Source of the DNA: Metabacillus schmidteae
GTDB lineage: Bacteria > Bacillota > Bacilli > Bacillales > Bacillaceae
Reading direction: 5' to 3'
NCBI RefSeq assembly: GCF_903166545.1
Contig: NZ_CAESCH010000001.1
Coordinates: 3,414,001-3,478,000 of the forward strand
Length of the DNA stretch: 64,000 bases
Positions within the stretch are counted from its first letter, which is position 1. Every line of letters starts with the position of its first letter. The translations under genes were made by a program, and so were the position numbers. Positions 8,212 to 15,332 of the stretch are shown piece after piece. The notes under the pieces were generated by a model. That model was not told the origin of the DNA. It saw nothing but the letters and a program-made list of their open reading frames with translations, and searched no databases.

Positions 8212-8243
8212 CACAATACATTACTAAAGGAGATGGATTTATT

Positions 8244-8459
8244 ATGGCAAGCAACAGTAACAACAATTCTAATCAGTTAGTAGTACCTGGTGCTTCTCAA
8301 GCGATCGACCAAATGAAATACGAAATTGCAAGTGAATTTGGTGTAAATCTTGGTGGTGAAACAACATCTCGTGCAAATGGTTCTGTTGGTGGCGAAATCA
8401 CAAAACGCTTAGTATCTATGGCTCAACAATCAATGAGTGGCGGAACTGGTAGATTTTAA
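8244..8459 (+). CDS. Alpha/beta-type small acid-soluble spore protein
   Basis: 71 residues with the full alpha/beta SASP signature: [20 protein letters not shown], the germination-protease cleavage region [30 protein letters not shown] and the Gln-rich end. These proteins coat spore DNA, convert it to an A-like form and give UV resistance, then feed outgrowth as amino acids. A strong AAAGGAG site precedes the ATG. Normally made in the forespore under sigma-G. Confidence 0.96.
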   Translation: MASNSNNNSNQLVVPGASQAIDQMKYEIASEFGVNLGGETTSRANGSVGGEITKRLVSMAQQSMSGGTGRF

Positions 8460-8475
8460 TTAAATATAAATGGCT

Positions 8476-8506
8476 AAGAGCATCGCTTAAGGCGGTGCTC
8501 TTTTTA
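8476..8506 (+). terminator. Terminator of the SASP gene
   Basis: AAGAGCATCGC and GCGGTGCTCTT form a stem with one G-U pair around a TTAAG loop, followed by TTTTT. Confidence 0.88.
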
Positions 8507-8573
8507 TTGCTTTGTGATGAAAATACCTTGATTGGACAACCTAAAAGTGAATTTATAAAAAGGAGTGAATCTC

Positions 8574-8744
8574 ATGGTAAACGAAAACTTTGATGAGTTT
8601 ATAAAAACGGAGGAAAAACATAAATCGCAATATCTTGGTTCTAAACAGCCGTCACATGGAATTTATAAAAATGATGAAAAAATTAATTCCCGAACAAATA
8701 CTGATGACTCAGTAGGAGCAGATGGTCGAGATGTCTTTAAGTAA
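8574..8744 (+). CDS. Small hydrophilic protein (56 aa)
   Basis: Starts at ATG nine bases after AAGGAGTG. The product is highly charged, Lys/Asp/Asn-rich and without hydrophobic segments, ending SVGADGRDVFK. It lies between the SASP gene and a hairpin. Size, composition and neighbourhood suggest a minor spore protein, but I recognise no family. Confidence 0.55.
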   Translation: MVNENFDEFIKTEEKHKSQYLGSKQPSHGIYKNDEKINSRTNTDDSVGADGRDVFK

Positions 8745-8761
8745 CAAAAATTAAATATGGA

Positions 8762-8796
8762 CAGGCAGCGATAATAAAAGTGGCTGCCTGCCTTGA
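8762..8796 (+). terminator. Hairpin after the 56-aa gene
   Basis: CAGGCAGC (8762-8769) pairs with GCTGCCTG, eight bases, 17 bases after the stop. T-tract absent, so termination is uncertain. Confidence 0.45.
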
Positions 8797-8803
8797 AATT
8801 GTG

Positions 8804-8904
8804 TTTTATCTACGATTTTGACATTTTATCTTCGATTCTGAAAATTTATCTTCGATTACGCGGGTTTTATCTTCGATTCTGATATTTTATCTACGATTAG
8901 ACAT
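8804..8904. repeat. Five-copy 20-bp tandem repeat
   Basis: TTTTATCTWCGATT recurs with starts at 8804, 8824, 8844, 8865 and 8885, so the period is 20, 20, 21 and 20 bp. The six bases after each core vary (for example TTGACA, CTGAAA, ACGCGG). It lies between the convergent 56-aa gene and the LysM-CAP gene. There is no coding potential and no spacer-repeat organisation. Confidence 0.85.
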
Positions 8905-8921
8905 TAGTCTCCAAAAATCAA

Positions 8922-8956
8922 CAAAATCCCCTTCTAAGATTAGAAAGAGGATTTTG
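8922..8956 (-). terminator. Terminator of the LysM-CAP gene
   Basis: A near-perfect stem of about 15 bp (8922-8937 with 8940-8956), ten bases after the stop. On the minus strand it is followed by a T-rich tract. Confidence 0.8.
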
Positions 8957-8966
8957 TCACGCCTTA

Positions 8967-9590
8967 TTATCTGCCTTTAATAAACATTTGCACCCATGCT
9001 CCATGATAGAAGCCTACTCCGATAGCATCAAATTCCGGTTTTAAAATGTTTGCACGATGGCCCGAGGAATTCATCCAAGCATTCATGACTTCTTGTGGTG
9101 TTTTTTGACCTTTTGCAATATTTTCTCCTGCATATGAGTAGCTAATTCCAAATGTTTTCAGCATATCAAAAGGTGACCCGTAATTTGGGCTGGTATGTGA
9201 AAAGTAATTAGAGTTAATCATATCCTCTGCTTTTTTCTGTGCTACATTTTTCACATCCGCTCGATGTGTTAAAGGTCTTAATCCAGCTTTTGCACGTTCC
9301 TGGTTTACTAATTGAACAACTTGCGCTTGGAAGTTGCTAACACTCCCGGCTGAAGCTTTAAGACGAATAACTTCACCAACATGCATATTCCTTGGCTGAA
9401 CATTAGGATTTAATTCCATTAATTTTCGATAATCTAAGCCATATCGCTGTGCTATGTACCAGAAAGTATCTCCTTTTGACACTTTATAAAACTCAAATGG
9501 CGGTTCTTTAAATGTTTTTATTTGCCCGTGTGATACAGTTGGCATTGCCACAAAAAAAACAAATGTTGCGAAAACAAGCTTTTTCAACAT
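8967..9590 (-). CDS. Secreted LysM and CAP-domain protein
   Basis: 207 residues: signal peptide (about 1-22, ending VSHG), one LysM domain (YKVSKGDTFWYIAQRYGLD to VGEVIRLKA, about 35-78) and a CAP/SCP domain (about 90-207, with HTSPNYGSPFDMLKTFG, YAGENIAKG and HRANILKPEFDAIGVGF). LysM should anchor it to peptidoglycan or cortex. Bacillus homologues of the YkwD type are often sporulation-expressed coat-associated proteins. Monocistronic. Confidence 0.88.
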   Translation of the reverse strand: MLKKLVFATFVFFVAMPTVSHGQIKTFKEPPFEFYKVSKGDTFWYIAQRYGLDYRKLMELNPNVQPRNMHVGEVIRLKASAGSVSNFQAQVVQLVNQERAKAGLRPLTHRADVKNVAQKKAEDMINSNYFSHTSPNYGSPFDMLKTFGISYSYAGENIAKGQKTPQEVMNAWMNSSGHRANILKPEFDAIGVGFYHGAWVQMFIKGR

Positions 9591-9671
9591 GAGGTTTCCT
9601 CCGATTTCATATTTGGTTTTTTATCCCATGTTAGTATGGCTAATTTTCTAAAAATCATTCCTAAATTAAAG

Positions 9672-9702
9672 AAGAGATTGGACAACTACCCAATCTCTTT
9701 CT
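9672..9702 (-). terminator. Terminator closing the nine-gene operon
   Basis: AAGAGATTGG (9672-9681) and CCAATCTCTT (9690-9699) form a 10-bp stem 20 bases beyond the last stop codon of the operon. T-rich on the minus-strand side. Confidence 0.75.
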
Positions 9703-9720
9703 CACCTTACAAAATATAAA

Positions 9721-9861
9721 TTATGGTTGTTGAATATTTAAAGAAGTTAACATTTCCCTAACTGCATTTTTAATTTCATCAGCTTGATTTTCACCATCTA
9801 ACGCAGTTTGAATTTGCTCTTTAAAAGTTAAAACGATTTGTCTAATTTCCGTTCTATCCAT
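9721..9861 (-). CDS. 46-aa protein, last gene of the aminohydroxybenzoate-type operon
   Basis: Short helical protein (starts MDRTEIRQIVLTFKEQIQT, ends EMLTSLNIQQP). It overlaps the preceding 63-aa gene by eight bases, so it is probably translationally coupled. Its layout resembles that neighbour: helix, acidic hinge, then a helix ending in EML-SL-I compared with DMLSELGI. It has no DSL motif, so it is not an acyl or peptidyl carrier protein. Function unknown. Confidence 0.6.
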   Translation of the reverse strand: MDRTEIRQIVLTFKEQIQTALDGENQADEIKNAVREMLTSLNIQQP

Positions 9862-10045
9862 TATCCTTTTGTCCCCCTCTTAAGTTTTCAGGAAGTTTAT
9901 CTAATGGGATTTTAATACCGAGTTCACTTAGCATATCAAATACAGCACCTTGAATTTGTTCTCCAGATGCTCCTTGTTTCTTTAACTCAGAGATTTTTTT
10001 TGATAGATTTCCAATTGCTTCATTTGTGAATTGTTGTTTATCCAT
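9854..10045 (-). CDS. 63-aa protein of the aminohydroxybenzoate-type operon
   Basis: 63 residues: two predicted amphipathic helices (TNEAIGNLSKKISELKKQG and GEQIQGAVFDMLSELG) and a polar tail. It starts eight bases after the aldolase gene and overlaps the next gene. No family recognised. Position and similarity to the 46-aa protein suggest an accessory or subunit-like pair rather than enzymes. Confidence 0.65.
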   Translation of the reverse strand: MDKQQFTNEAIGNLSKKISELKKQGASGEQIQGAVFDMLSELGIKIPLDKLPENLRGGQKDNG

Positions 10046-10053
10046 TTTTCACC

Positions 10054-10818
10054 TCATGATTGATTTAAAATAGATCGTATATTTTCACATAATTTCTGTG
10101 GATCTTCATCTTGGAAAATATTTCGACCAATTGAGATTCCATTCGCGCCTGCATTAACAGCATCGTCAATCATAGTAATTAAATCTTGGTTTGACGATAA
10201 CCTTTCTCCTCCAGCAATTAACACTGGGATTTTCACACCGGAAACGACTTGTTTAAATGTTTCAGGTGAACCACTATAATTGACTTTGACAATATCTGCT
10301 CCAAGTTCCTCTGCTACACGTGCAGCATGGCCGATTCGCTCCGGGTCAAACTCATGCGTTTTGCAACCGTCACGGACATACATCATGGCTAATAAAGGCA
10401 AACCCCATTTATCACACTCTTCCGCGATAAGACCTACATCCTTTATTTGTTCTGCTTCAAATTCAGAGCCCAGGTTAACATGTGTTGAAATAGCCGTTGC
10501 ACCAAGTCGAATGGAATGCTCTACAGAGGAAACGAGTTCTTTTCTCATTGTTTGAGATTCTGGAGCTAAAGCTGTTGATGCTGATAAGTGGATAATAAGC
10601 TCACCTTTGTTTGAACCAATGGCATCCGTTAAATATCGAACAAGCCCTTTATGAACAACAATCGCATCAGCACCACCGTCGAATACAGCTTCAACAGTCT
10701 TGTTAATATCCGTTAACCCTGTTACAGGTCCGATTGTAATCCCATGATCCATTGGTACAATGAGTAATTTGTCGGAATGATGATATAGCTTTTTTAGACG
10801 AATTTCTTTTCCGGACAT
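10054..10818 (-). CDS. Archaeal-type class I aldolase (GriI / ADH-synthase family)
   Basis: 254 residues of the archaeal class I fructose-bisphosphate aldolase fold. VPMDHGITIGP (Asp24), Tyr147 in MMYVRDG and the Schiff-base Lys178 in DIVKVNYSGSP are present, plus phosphate-binding GGER and GRNIFQ. Relatives include aminodideoxyheptulosonate synthase, LsrF and GriI. GriI joins DHAP with aspartate semialdehyde on the way to 3-amino-4-hydroxybenzoate. The dehydroquinate-synthase-II-like gene is 18 bases away, matching the GriI/GriH pair. I infer the GriI role; the alternative is an archaeal-style shikimate entry. Confidence 0.85.
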   Translation of the reverse strand: MSGKEIRLKKLYHHSDKLLIVPMDHGITIGPVTGLTDINKTVEAVFDGGADAIVVHKGLVRYLTDAIGSNKGELIIHLSASTALAPESQTMRKELVSSVEHSIRLGATAISTHVNLGSEFEAEQIKDVGLIAEECDKWGLPLLAMMYVRDGCKTHEFDPERIGHAARVAEELGADIVKVNYSGSPETFKQVVSGVKIPVLIAGGERLSSNQDLITMIDDAVNAGANGISIGRNIFQDEDPQKLCENIRSILNQS

Positions 10819-10836
10819 TTTAATTCCTCCAATATT

Positions 10837-11943
10837 CTATCTTTCAATAATTGTTTCACTTACTTTTACGCCAACGTGTCTGCCTGGTTCACAAACATAG
10901 GATAATAATTCATCACCAGGTTGTATCGTAGAAGCATTACGTGGTTTACCGTCTGCACTCATAATACGAATATGCCAGTCATCTTGTACGACTACATTTA
11001 GTTCACGGTCTCCTACTTTTCCTTTGATTAGTAACATTGGACGTACCTCTGTTTTAATTCGGCCAACTGTTAACACACGTGTTTCGCCTTTTGTATTAAC
11101 ACACAGCACTTTATCTCCTGCTTTTAAATCACTTAAATATTCAGCTGCATCTTCAGGTTGCCATACATATGAGTGAACAGCTCCAGCGTTGACACGAAAT
11201 GGTCTAAGATTCATATAAGGAAGATAGTGAGTTTCAGAGCAAACGAATACCCCTCCACCAGAAGTTGAACCAATGATCATTCCTTCGTCCTGAGTCATAA
11301 TACCAGTTGTATCAATACAAGCCCGGACACCCATACCAGCGTGCATTACCTCTGTAACAACCATAGGATGTAATTCTAGTTTCGGTAAAGCTTGCTTTGA
11401 CATGAATTCTGTTAGTCGTCTAACTTCACTAACATTTGTTGTCGCAAATAATACACCATCGCTTCCTTTTTCCAATGTTCCATAAGCGATCTCCGTATCA
11501 ATTGCTGTATTTACCGCTCTTAAAAGGATGGTATTGCTTTCCTCTAAGCGGGCAATAATTAGCTCTAATGGGATATTTGTTGGTAAATCAAAGTCTACAG
11601 CTGCGAAATCATACTGACTTGCTTCTCTTGAGCAGCGCTCGAGCATCTCTCGATTATTAACAGAGTAAAAAATACATGTTTTAAATCCACGTTTTTTTGC
11701 TTCTTCAAGGATCTCTTCTTTATCAGAAAAAACAACATCGCCATCAGGTACTTCCTCTAACTGCTCAATGTTTTCTACTTCCGTAATAAACGTCATCTTT
11801 TGCGGAAAATAGCCATCTTGACGTTGTTGCAGAGATACCAAAACTTTATCAATCGGTGAATGGTTAATAAGTTCCCATACATCCATATTTTCTACTAAAA
11901 CTCCTCTTCCGTCATACCATACTTGCCTAGCTTTTTGTTGCAT
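10837..11943 (-). CDS. 3-dehydroquinate synthase II-like enzyme (GriH family)
   Basis: 368 residues matching the archaeal DHQ synthase II family (unrelated to AroB). Recognisable blocks are GMGVRACIDTTGIM, EGMIIGSTSGGGVFVCSETHYLPYMNLRPFRVNAGAVHSYV, a C-terminal beta domain with GDKVLCVNTKGETR and the terminal GRHVGVKVSETIIER. In Streptomyces GriH of this family converts the GriI product to 3-amino-4-hydroxybenzoate. A normal Bacillus makes aromatics with AroB, so a secondary-metabolic role is more likely here. Tightly spaced with neighbours on both sides. Confidence 0.85.
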   Translation of the reverse strand: MQQKARQVWYDGRGVLVENMDVWELINHSPIDKVLVSLQQRQDGYFPQKMTFITEVENIEQLEEVPDGDVVFSDKEEILEEAKKRGFKTCIFYSVNNREMLERCSREASQYDFAAVDFDLPTNIPLELIIARLEESNTILLRAVNTAIDTEIAYGTLEKGSDGVLFATTNVSEVRRLTEFMSKQALPKLELHPMVVTEVMHAGMGVRACIDTTGIMTQDEGMIIGSTSGGGVFVCSETHYLPYMNLRPFRVNAGAVHSYVWQPEDAAEYLSDLKAGDKVLCVNTKGETRVLTVGRIKTEVRPMLLIKGKVGDRELNVVVQDDWHIRIMSADGKPRNASTIQPGDELLSYVCEPGRHVGVKVSETIIER

Positions 11944-11963
11944 CTGTAAATGCTCCTTCCAAA

Positions 11964-13217
11964 CTAATTAGTTTTGATTTCATTTAATAAATTTGCTGTT
12001 TCTTGATCAGTCATAAAGTATCGGGGTTTTGCTTTCATACCAAAAGACACTTCGTCGTCTCTGTCATACAATGTTCCTTTATTTAATAGAATAATAGAAA
12101 TGCTGACCCCATAAATTTCCATCAACTTATCAACATATTCCCTAGAGATCGTATCAGTAATAGATTCCTTCTCAATAAATAGATAGAGAGAATTGTTAAA
12201 CTTTCCTGCAGACCAAAATCGTCTTGCAGGTAAAGGAGCAATTATCTTCTCTAATTCATATAAGTCAAATGTGACAGAATTGATCGATAAAATGTTTTCC
12301 TTCCTACCTCTAATAACAAAGGAACGTCCCTTCCCACATGCACACGCGCTGTTTATCTCCTGAACAATATCTCCTGTTGAGTACCGAATCATTGGTGTAG
12401 CTCTTTTGCGTAGAGTTGTTATGACAAGATTTCCAGCTTCACCTGGTTGTACGTCAGTCACTAAATCATCCTTTAAAATTTCAACATGAAAGCAATCTTC
12501 AAACATGTGCAACTTCTTCAAGTGACAATCAACCATTGCGGTACCGACCTCTGTCATACCATAGTTATCAAACACAGGTACGCCCCAGATATCTTCAATC
12601 AGTTCTCGACGATAAGGTGTTATCGGTTCTCCTGCCGTACAAATCGCTCTTAAAAAAGGGAAATCTCTTTTTGGTTCAAGCCCTAGTATTTCTGCCATTT
12701 CTGCAAGCATAATCGCTTGCAACGATATGCAAGTAAGAACTGTTATATTTAACCTTTTCATGAGATCAATTACTTTCGGCATTGGTGTAACAGTTGTACG
12801 ACTATCAGCCGGAATCACACATCCACCTTGCAGCTGAACAGATCGGTGCATAAAATGCGATATTGTAGAGAGTGCATATGGAAAACGGATGAGAACTAGG
12901 TCCTGTTCACAAAAGTTGACTCCACAACTTGTTATACCTTGAGCAATTTCGTCTAGATCAGACTTGGAATACCATACAGAAACTGGTGTTCCGGTTGTTC
13001 CAGATGATTCATGGTATTGAGACAAAGACATTGAAGAATTTGGTAGTAAGCCAAATGGCGATTGTTCTCTTAGTTCAGCTTTTGTAGTAAGCGGAATTAT
13101 TTTTAAATCATTAAGGGAATCAAGTGGCGGTATTTGGATTCGTTTAGAGTAATATGGTGATGTTTTAGCATAAGTTAGAACTTCATTTAAAGCATCGATC
13201 TTCTTTTGTGTGTTCAC
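11964..13217 (-). CDS. PaaK-like adenylate-forming enzyme 2
   Basis: About 417 residues of the phenylacetate-CoA ligase/acyl-adenylate family. The P-loop is SSGTTGTP (71-78), with NYGMTEVG (218-225), STGD (280-283) and a CACG metal-type cluster (292-295). The C-terminal lid is short. A GTG at 13226 is open, but the GAGGTG site favours the GTG at 13217. It probably adenylates an aromatic acid such as aminohydroxybenzoate and passes it to CoA, an amine or a partner. It differs from the other ligase in the operon, suggesting two activation steps. Confidence 0.8.
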   Translation of the reverse strand: MNTQKKIDALNEVLTYAKTSPYYSKRIQIPPLDSLNDLKIIPLTTKAELREQSPFGLLPNSSMSLSQYHESSGTTGTPVSVWYSKSDLDEIAQGITSCGVNFCEQDLVLIRFPYALSTISHFMHRSVQLQGGCVIPADSRTTVTPMPKVIDLMKRLNITVLTCISLQAIMLAEMAEILGLEPKRDFPFLRAICTAGEPITPYRRELIEDIWGVPVFDNYGMTEVGTAMVDCHLKKLHMFEDCFHVEILKDDLVTDVQPGEAGNLVITTLRKRATPMIRYSTGDIVQEINSACACGKGRSFVIRGRKENILSINSVTFDLYELEKIIAPLPARRFWSAGKFNNSLYLFIEKESITDTISREYVDKLMEIYGVSISIILLNKGTLYDRDDEVSFGMKAKPRYFMTDQETANLLNEIKTN

Positions 13218-13230
13218 AGAAAACACACCT

Positions 13231-13986
13231 CTATTTCATTTGAAGTAATAATTTAATATTTTGGCTTAAAATTTCTTCGCGTTCTCTGTCACTGATGTTA
13301 AGCTTTAATATTTTTTCAAGCTCAATCCCAGGATGTGATAACGGGTATTCTGAACCAAATATTACCTTTGAAGACCCTATCTTCTTAACTGTTTCTTGAA
13401 TATGAAGAAAATTACCTGTTGAGGTTTCTAAATAAAAATTCGGCATATTTCCCGCTGCTTCTAATGCTTCCTGATCGGCAGGGCCAAATCCCATATGCCC
13501 AATAATAAAGTTTGTTTTTGGGAATTGTTTTGCCAGTTGAATAAATTTTGTTGTTGAAGCTCCAGGACTGTAAACGACATGGGAATATACAGGAAATCCA
13601 TATTCTCCACATAAATCTGCCAATCCTGTTACCCCTTTTGATGCAAAAGAAAATTGATGTGATAACGGTGACAGCTTTAAACCTTTAAATCCCTGCTTTT
13701 TCCCTTTATCTAATTGAGACAAAACATTTTTATCATGAGGGTTAAGACAAATAAATCCATGAATACTTTGATTAGTTTTGGAGGCTTTTTCAACATAAAG
13801 ATTATCAGGAACCGGGTTATCCGGTTTTGCACGTCCTGTTATATATTCCGTCATTTTCCGGACATCTAACATTGCACCAGGAACCGCTACTGCTTCATTA
13901 ATTCCTGTTTCTTTCATCAATTTCAAATACGTTTCTGTGTTGCCGTATTCTGTATCTGATAGATGTGTGTGGGCATCAATGATCAT
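13231..13986 (-). CDS. Amidohydrolase-superfamily protein, possible heterocycle cyclase
   Basis: 251 residues of the Amidohydrolase_2 TIM-barrel family: HTH (His6, His8), His136 in YSHVVYSP, His164 in IIGHMG and the FGSEYP motif. The last normally reads FGSDYP, so the canonical metal-binding Asp is Glu213 here. In actinobacterial benzoxazole pathways an amidohydrolase of this superfamily closes the oxazole ring. Lying between the two ligases, it could do the same. A true hydrolase or decarboxylase is the alternative. Confidence 0.75.
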   Translation of the reverse strand: MIIDAHTHLSDTEYGNTETYLKLMKETGINEAVAVPGAMLDVRKMTEYITGRAKPDNPVPDNLYVEKASKTNQSIHGFICLNPHDKNVLSQLDKGKKQGFKGLKLSPLSHQFSFASKGVTGLADLCGEYGFPVYSHVVYSPGASTTKFIQLAKQFPKTNFIIGHMGFGPADQEALEAAGNMPNFYLETSTGNFLHIQETVKKIGSSKVIFGSEYPLSHPGIELEKILKLNISDREREEILSQNIKLLLQMK

Positions 13987-13997
13987 TATTTCACCTC

Positions 13998-15332
13998 CTA
14001 TTCATATACAACACGAACAGTTTTTCCTTGTGATCTTGGAAGCTTATCAACAAATTCCAACTCGAACGGAATTCCTGAAGCAAACTCAAGTTTACTAGCT
14101 AGAGAATCAGCTAAATGTTCAGTTGCATCAAATCCTTCTGTTAATTCACAACGAACATGAATAGCCTCGTTATCACCTTCAGGAGTTAAAACAAATTCAA
14201 ACCAATTTCCGATTTCAGGCTCACGCATCAAAAATTCTTCTAAATAAAATGGTGACAAAGAGGTTCCATTGTATTTGATTTGATCAACGACTCTTCCACG
14301 AAGATAGAATTTTGGCATAGTGACTCCACACGGGCAGCTTTCTGACTCGATATAGCCCAAATCACCTGTACGGAATCGCAGAATCGGTGTATCATAGCGA
14401 AGAGCACTTGTTACAACAATTTCTCCAATTTCACTCTCGTCTAATGGTTCACCTGTTTTCGGATCAACAATCTCGACAATAGCATGAGCTTGTGCAAGGT
14501 GGTAGCCATCATGGTGATCACATTCAATCCCAAGTACTCCACATTCAAGGCTTCCATAAAAGAAGTTAGCCGTAGCTCCCCAAAGGTTTTCTAATCTTTC
14601 GCGAAACGCTGGAGAACACCCTTCACCAGTGATCCAAAGTTTTTTCAATTGTAAGCTTTGCAAATCAAATTCCTGCTCAGCCGCTTCTTCTGCAAGAAGC
14701 ATTGCCCATGAAGGTGTTGTAATGACAACATTTGGTTGGAGATCTCTTATCATTTTTAATGTTTTCTTTGGTGTAGAATAAGCACCACCTTTACCCGCAG
14801 GAATAACAGTCGCTTCACAACCTTCCATAAACGTTTTATGAAAAGCAAGGCCTGCTGCACTCATTTCATATGGAAGTGCATTTAAACAAACATCTCCTGG
14901 GTCAACCTCAAATAATTCAGGATATCTAGGAGCAAGGTCGTGTAAATAGTAATCATTCCAGGTGTACATCATATAGATTTCTTCTCCACCTGTTGTACCT
15001 GTTGATACTTGCACAAGGGCAATGTCCTTTTTGTCACATGTTAATAGAATATATGGTTTTCCTCGTAATTCATCTTTTGTTAAAAAAGGCAGTTTATTTA
15101 AATCGCTTAGTTTTTTAATATTATTAGGTTTCACGTTAGCTTCATCTAGTTTTTGACGGTAAAACTCATTCTTTTCATATGCTTTTTTTACAATCTGTTT
15201 TAATGATTCAACATGATAGGATTCAATTTGTTCTGGAGTCATTTTATCCGGATGAATTGTTCCATTAAAGAAACGTTTAATCGTTAAAGGCATGCGAACC
15301 TTTTTTAGTTTTTTTTCAAACAAAGAGCTCAT
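13998..15332 (-). CDS. PaaK-like adenylate-forming enzyme 1
   Basis: 444 residues, phenylacetate-CoA ligase family. Motifs are STGTTGG (110-116), FFYGSLECG (A5 motif, 257-265; family usually YG-TE-G), RFRTGD (319-324), CPCG (333-336) and a C-terminal lid with Lys437 in SQGKTVR, the likely adenylation lysine. Its start codon overlaps the stop of the 703-residue repeat protein by four bases, so expression is coupled. Expected to activate an aromatic carboxylate as acyl-AMP or CoA thioester. Confidence 0.85.
   Translation of the reverse strand: MSSLFEKKLKKVRMPLTIKRFFNGTIHPDKMTPEQIESYHVESLKQIVKKAYEKNEFYRQKLDEANVKPNNIKKLSDLNKLPFLTKDELRGKPYILLTCDKKDIALVQVSTGTTGGEEIYMMYTWNDYYLHDLAPRYPELFEVDPGDVCLNALPYEMSAAGLAFHKTFMEGCEATVIPAGKGGAYSTPKKTLKMIRDLQPNVVITTPSWAMLLAEEAAEQEFDLQSLQLKKLWITGEGCSPAFRERLENLWGATANFFYGSLECGVLGIECDHHDGYHLAQAHAIVEIVDPKTGEPLDESEIGEIVVTSALRYDTPILRFRTGDLGYIESESCPCGVTMPKFYLRGRVVDQIKYNGTSLSPFYLEEFLMREPEIGNWFEFVLTPEGDNEAIHVRCELTEGFDATEHLADSLASKLEFASGIPFELEFVDKLPRSQGKTVRVVYE

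Noticed and set aside
8804..8904. CRISPR array
   Set aside because: The units are tandem 20-bp repeats with only about six variable bases between them, and no cas genes are present.
9854..10045. Acyl or peptidyl carrier protein at the operon end
   Set aside because: Too short and lacks the DSL serine motif for phosphopantetheine.
10054..11943. Archaeal-style shikimate entry pathway as the role of the aldolase/DHQS-II pair
   Set aside because: Possible by family alone, but Bacillaceae normally use canonical aroA/aroB, and the ligases and amidohydrolase in the same operon favour a GriI/GriH-type product. Not fully excluded.
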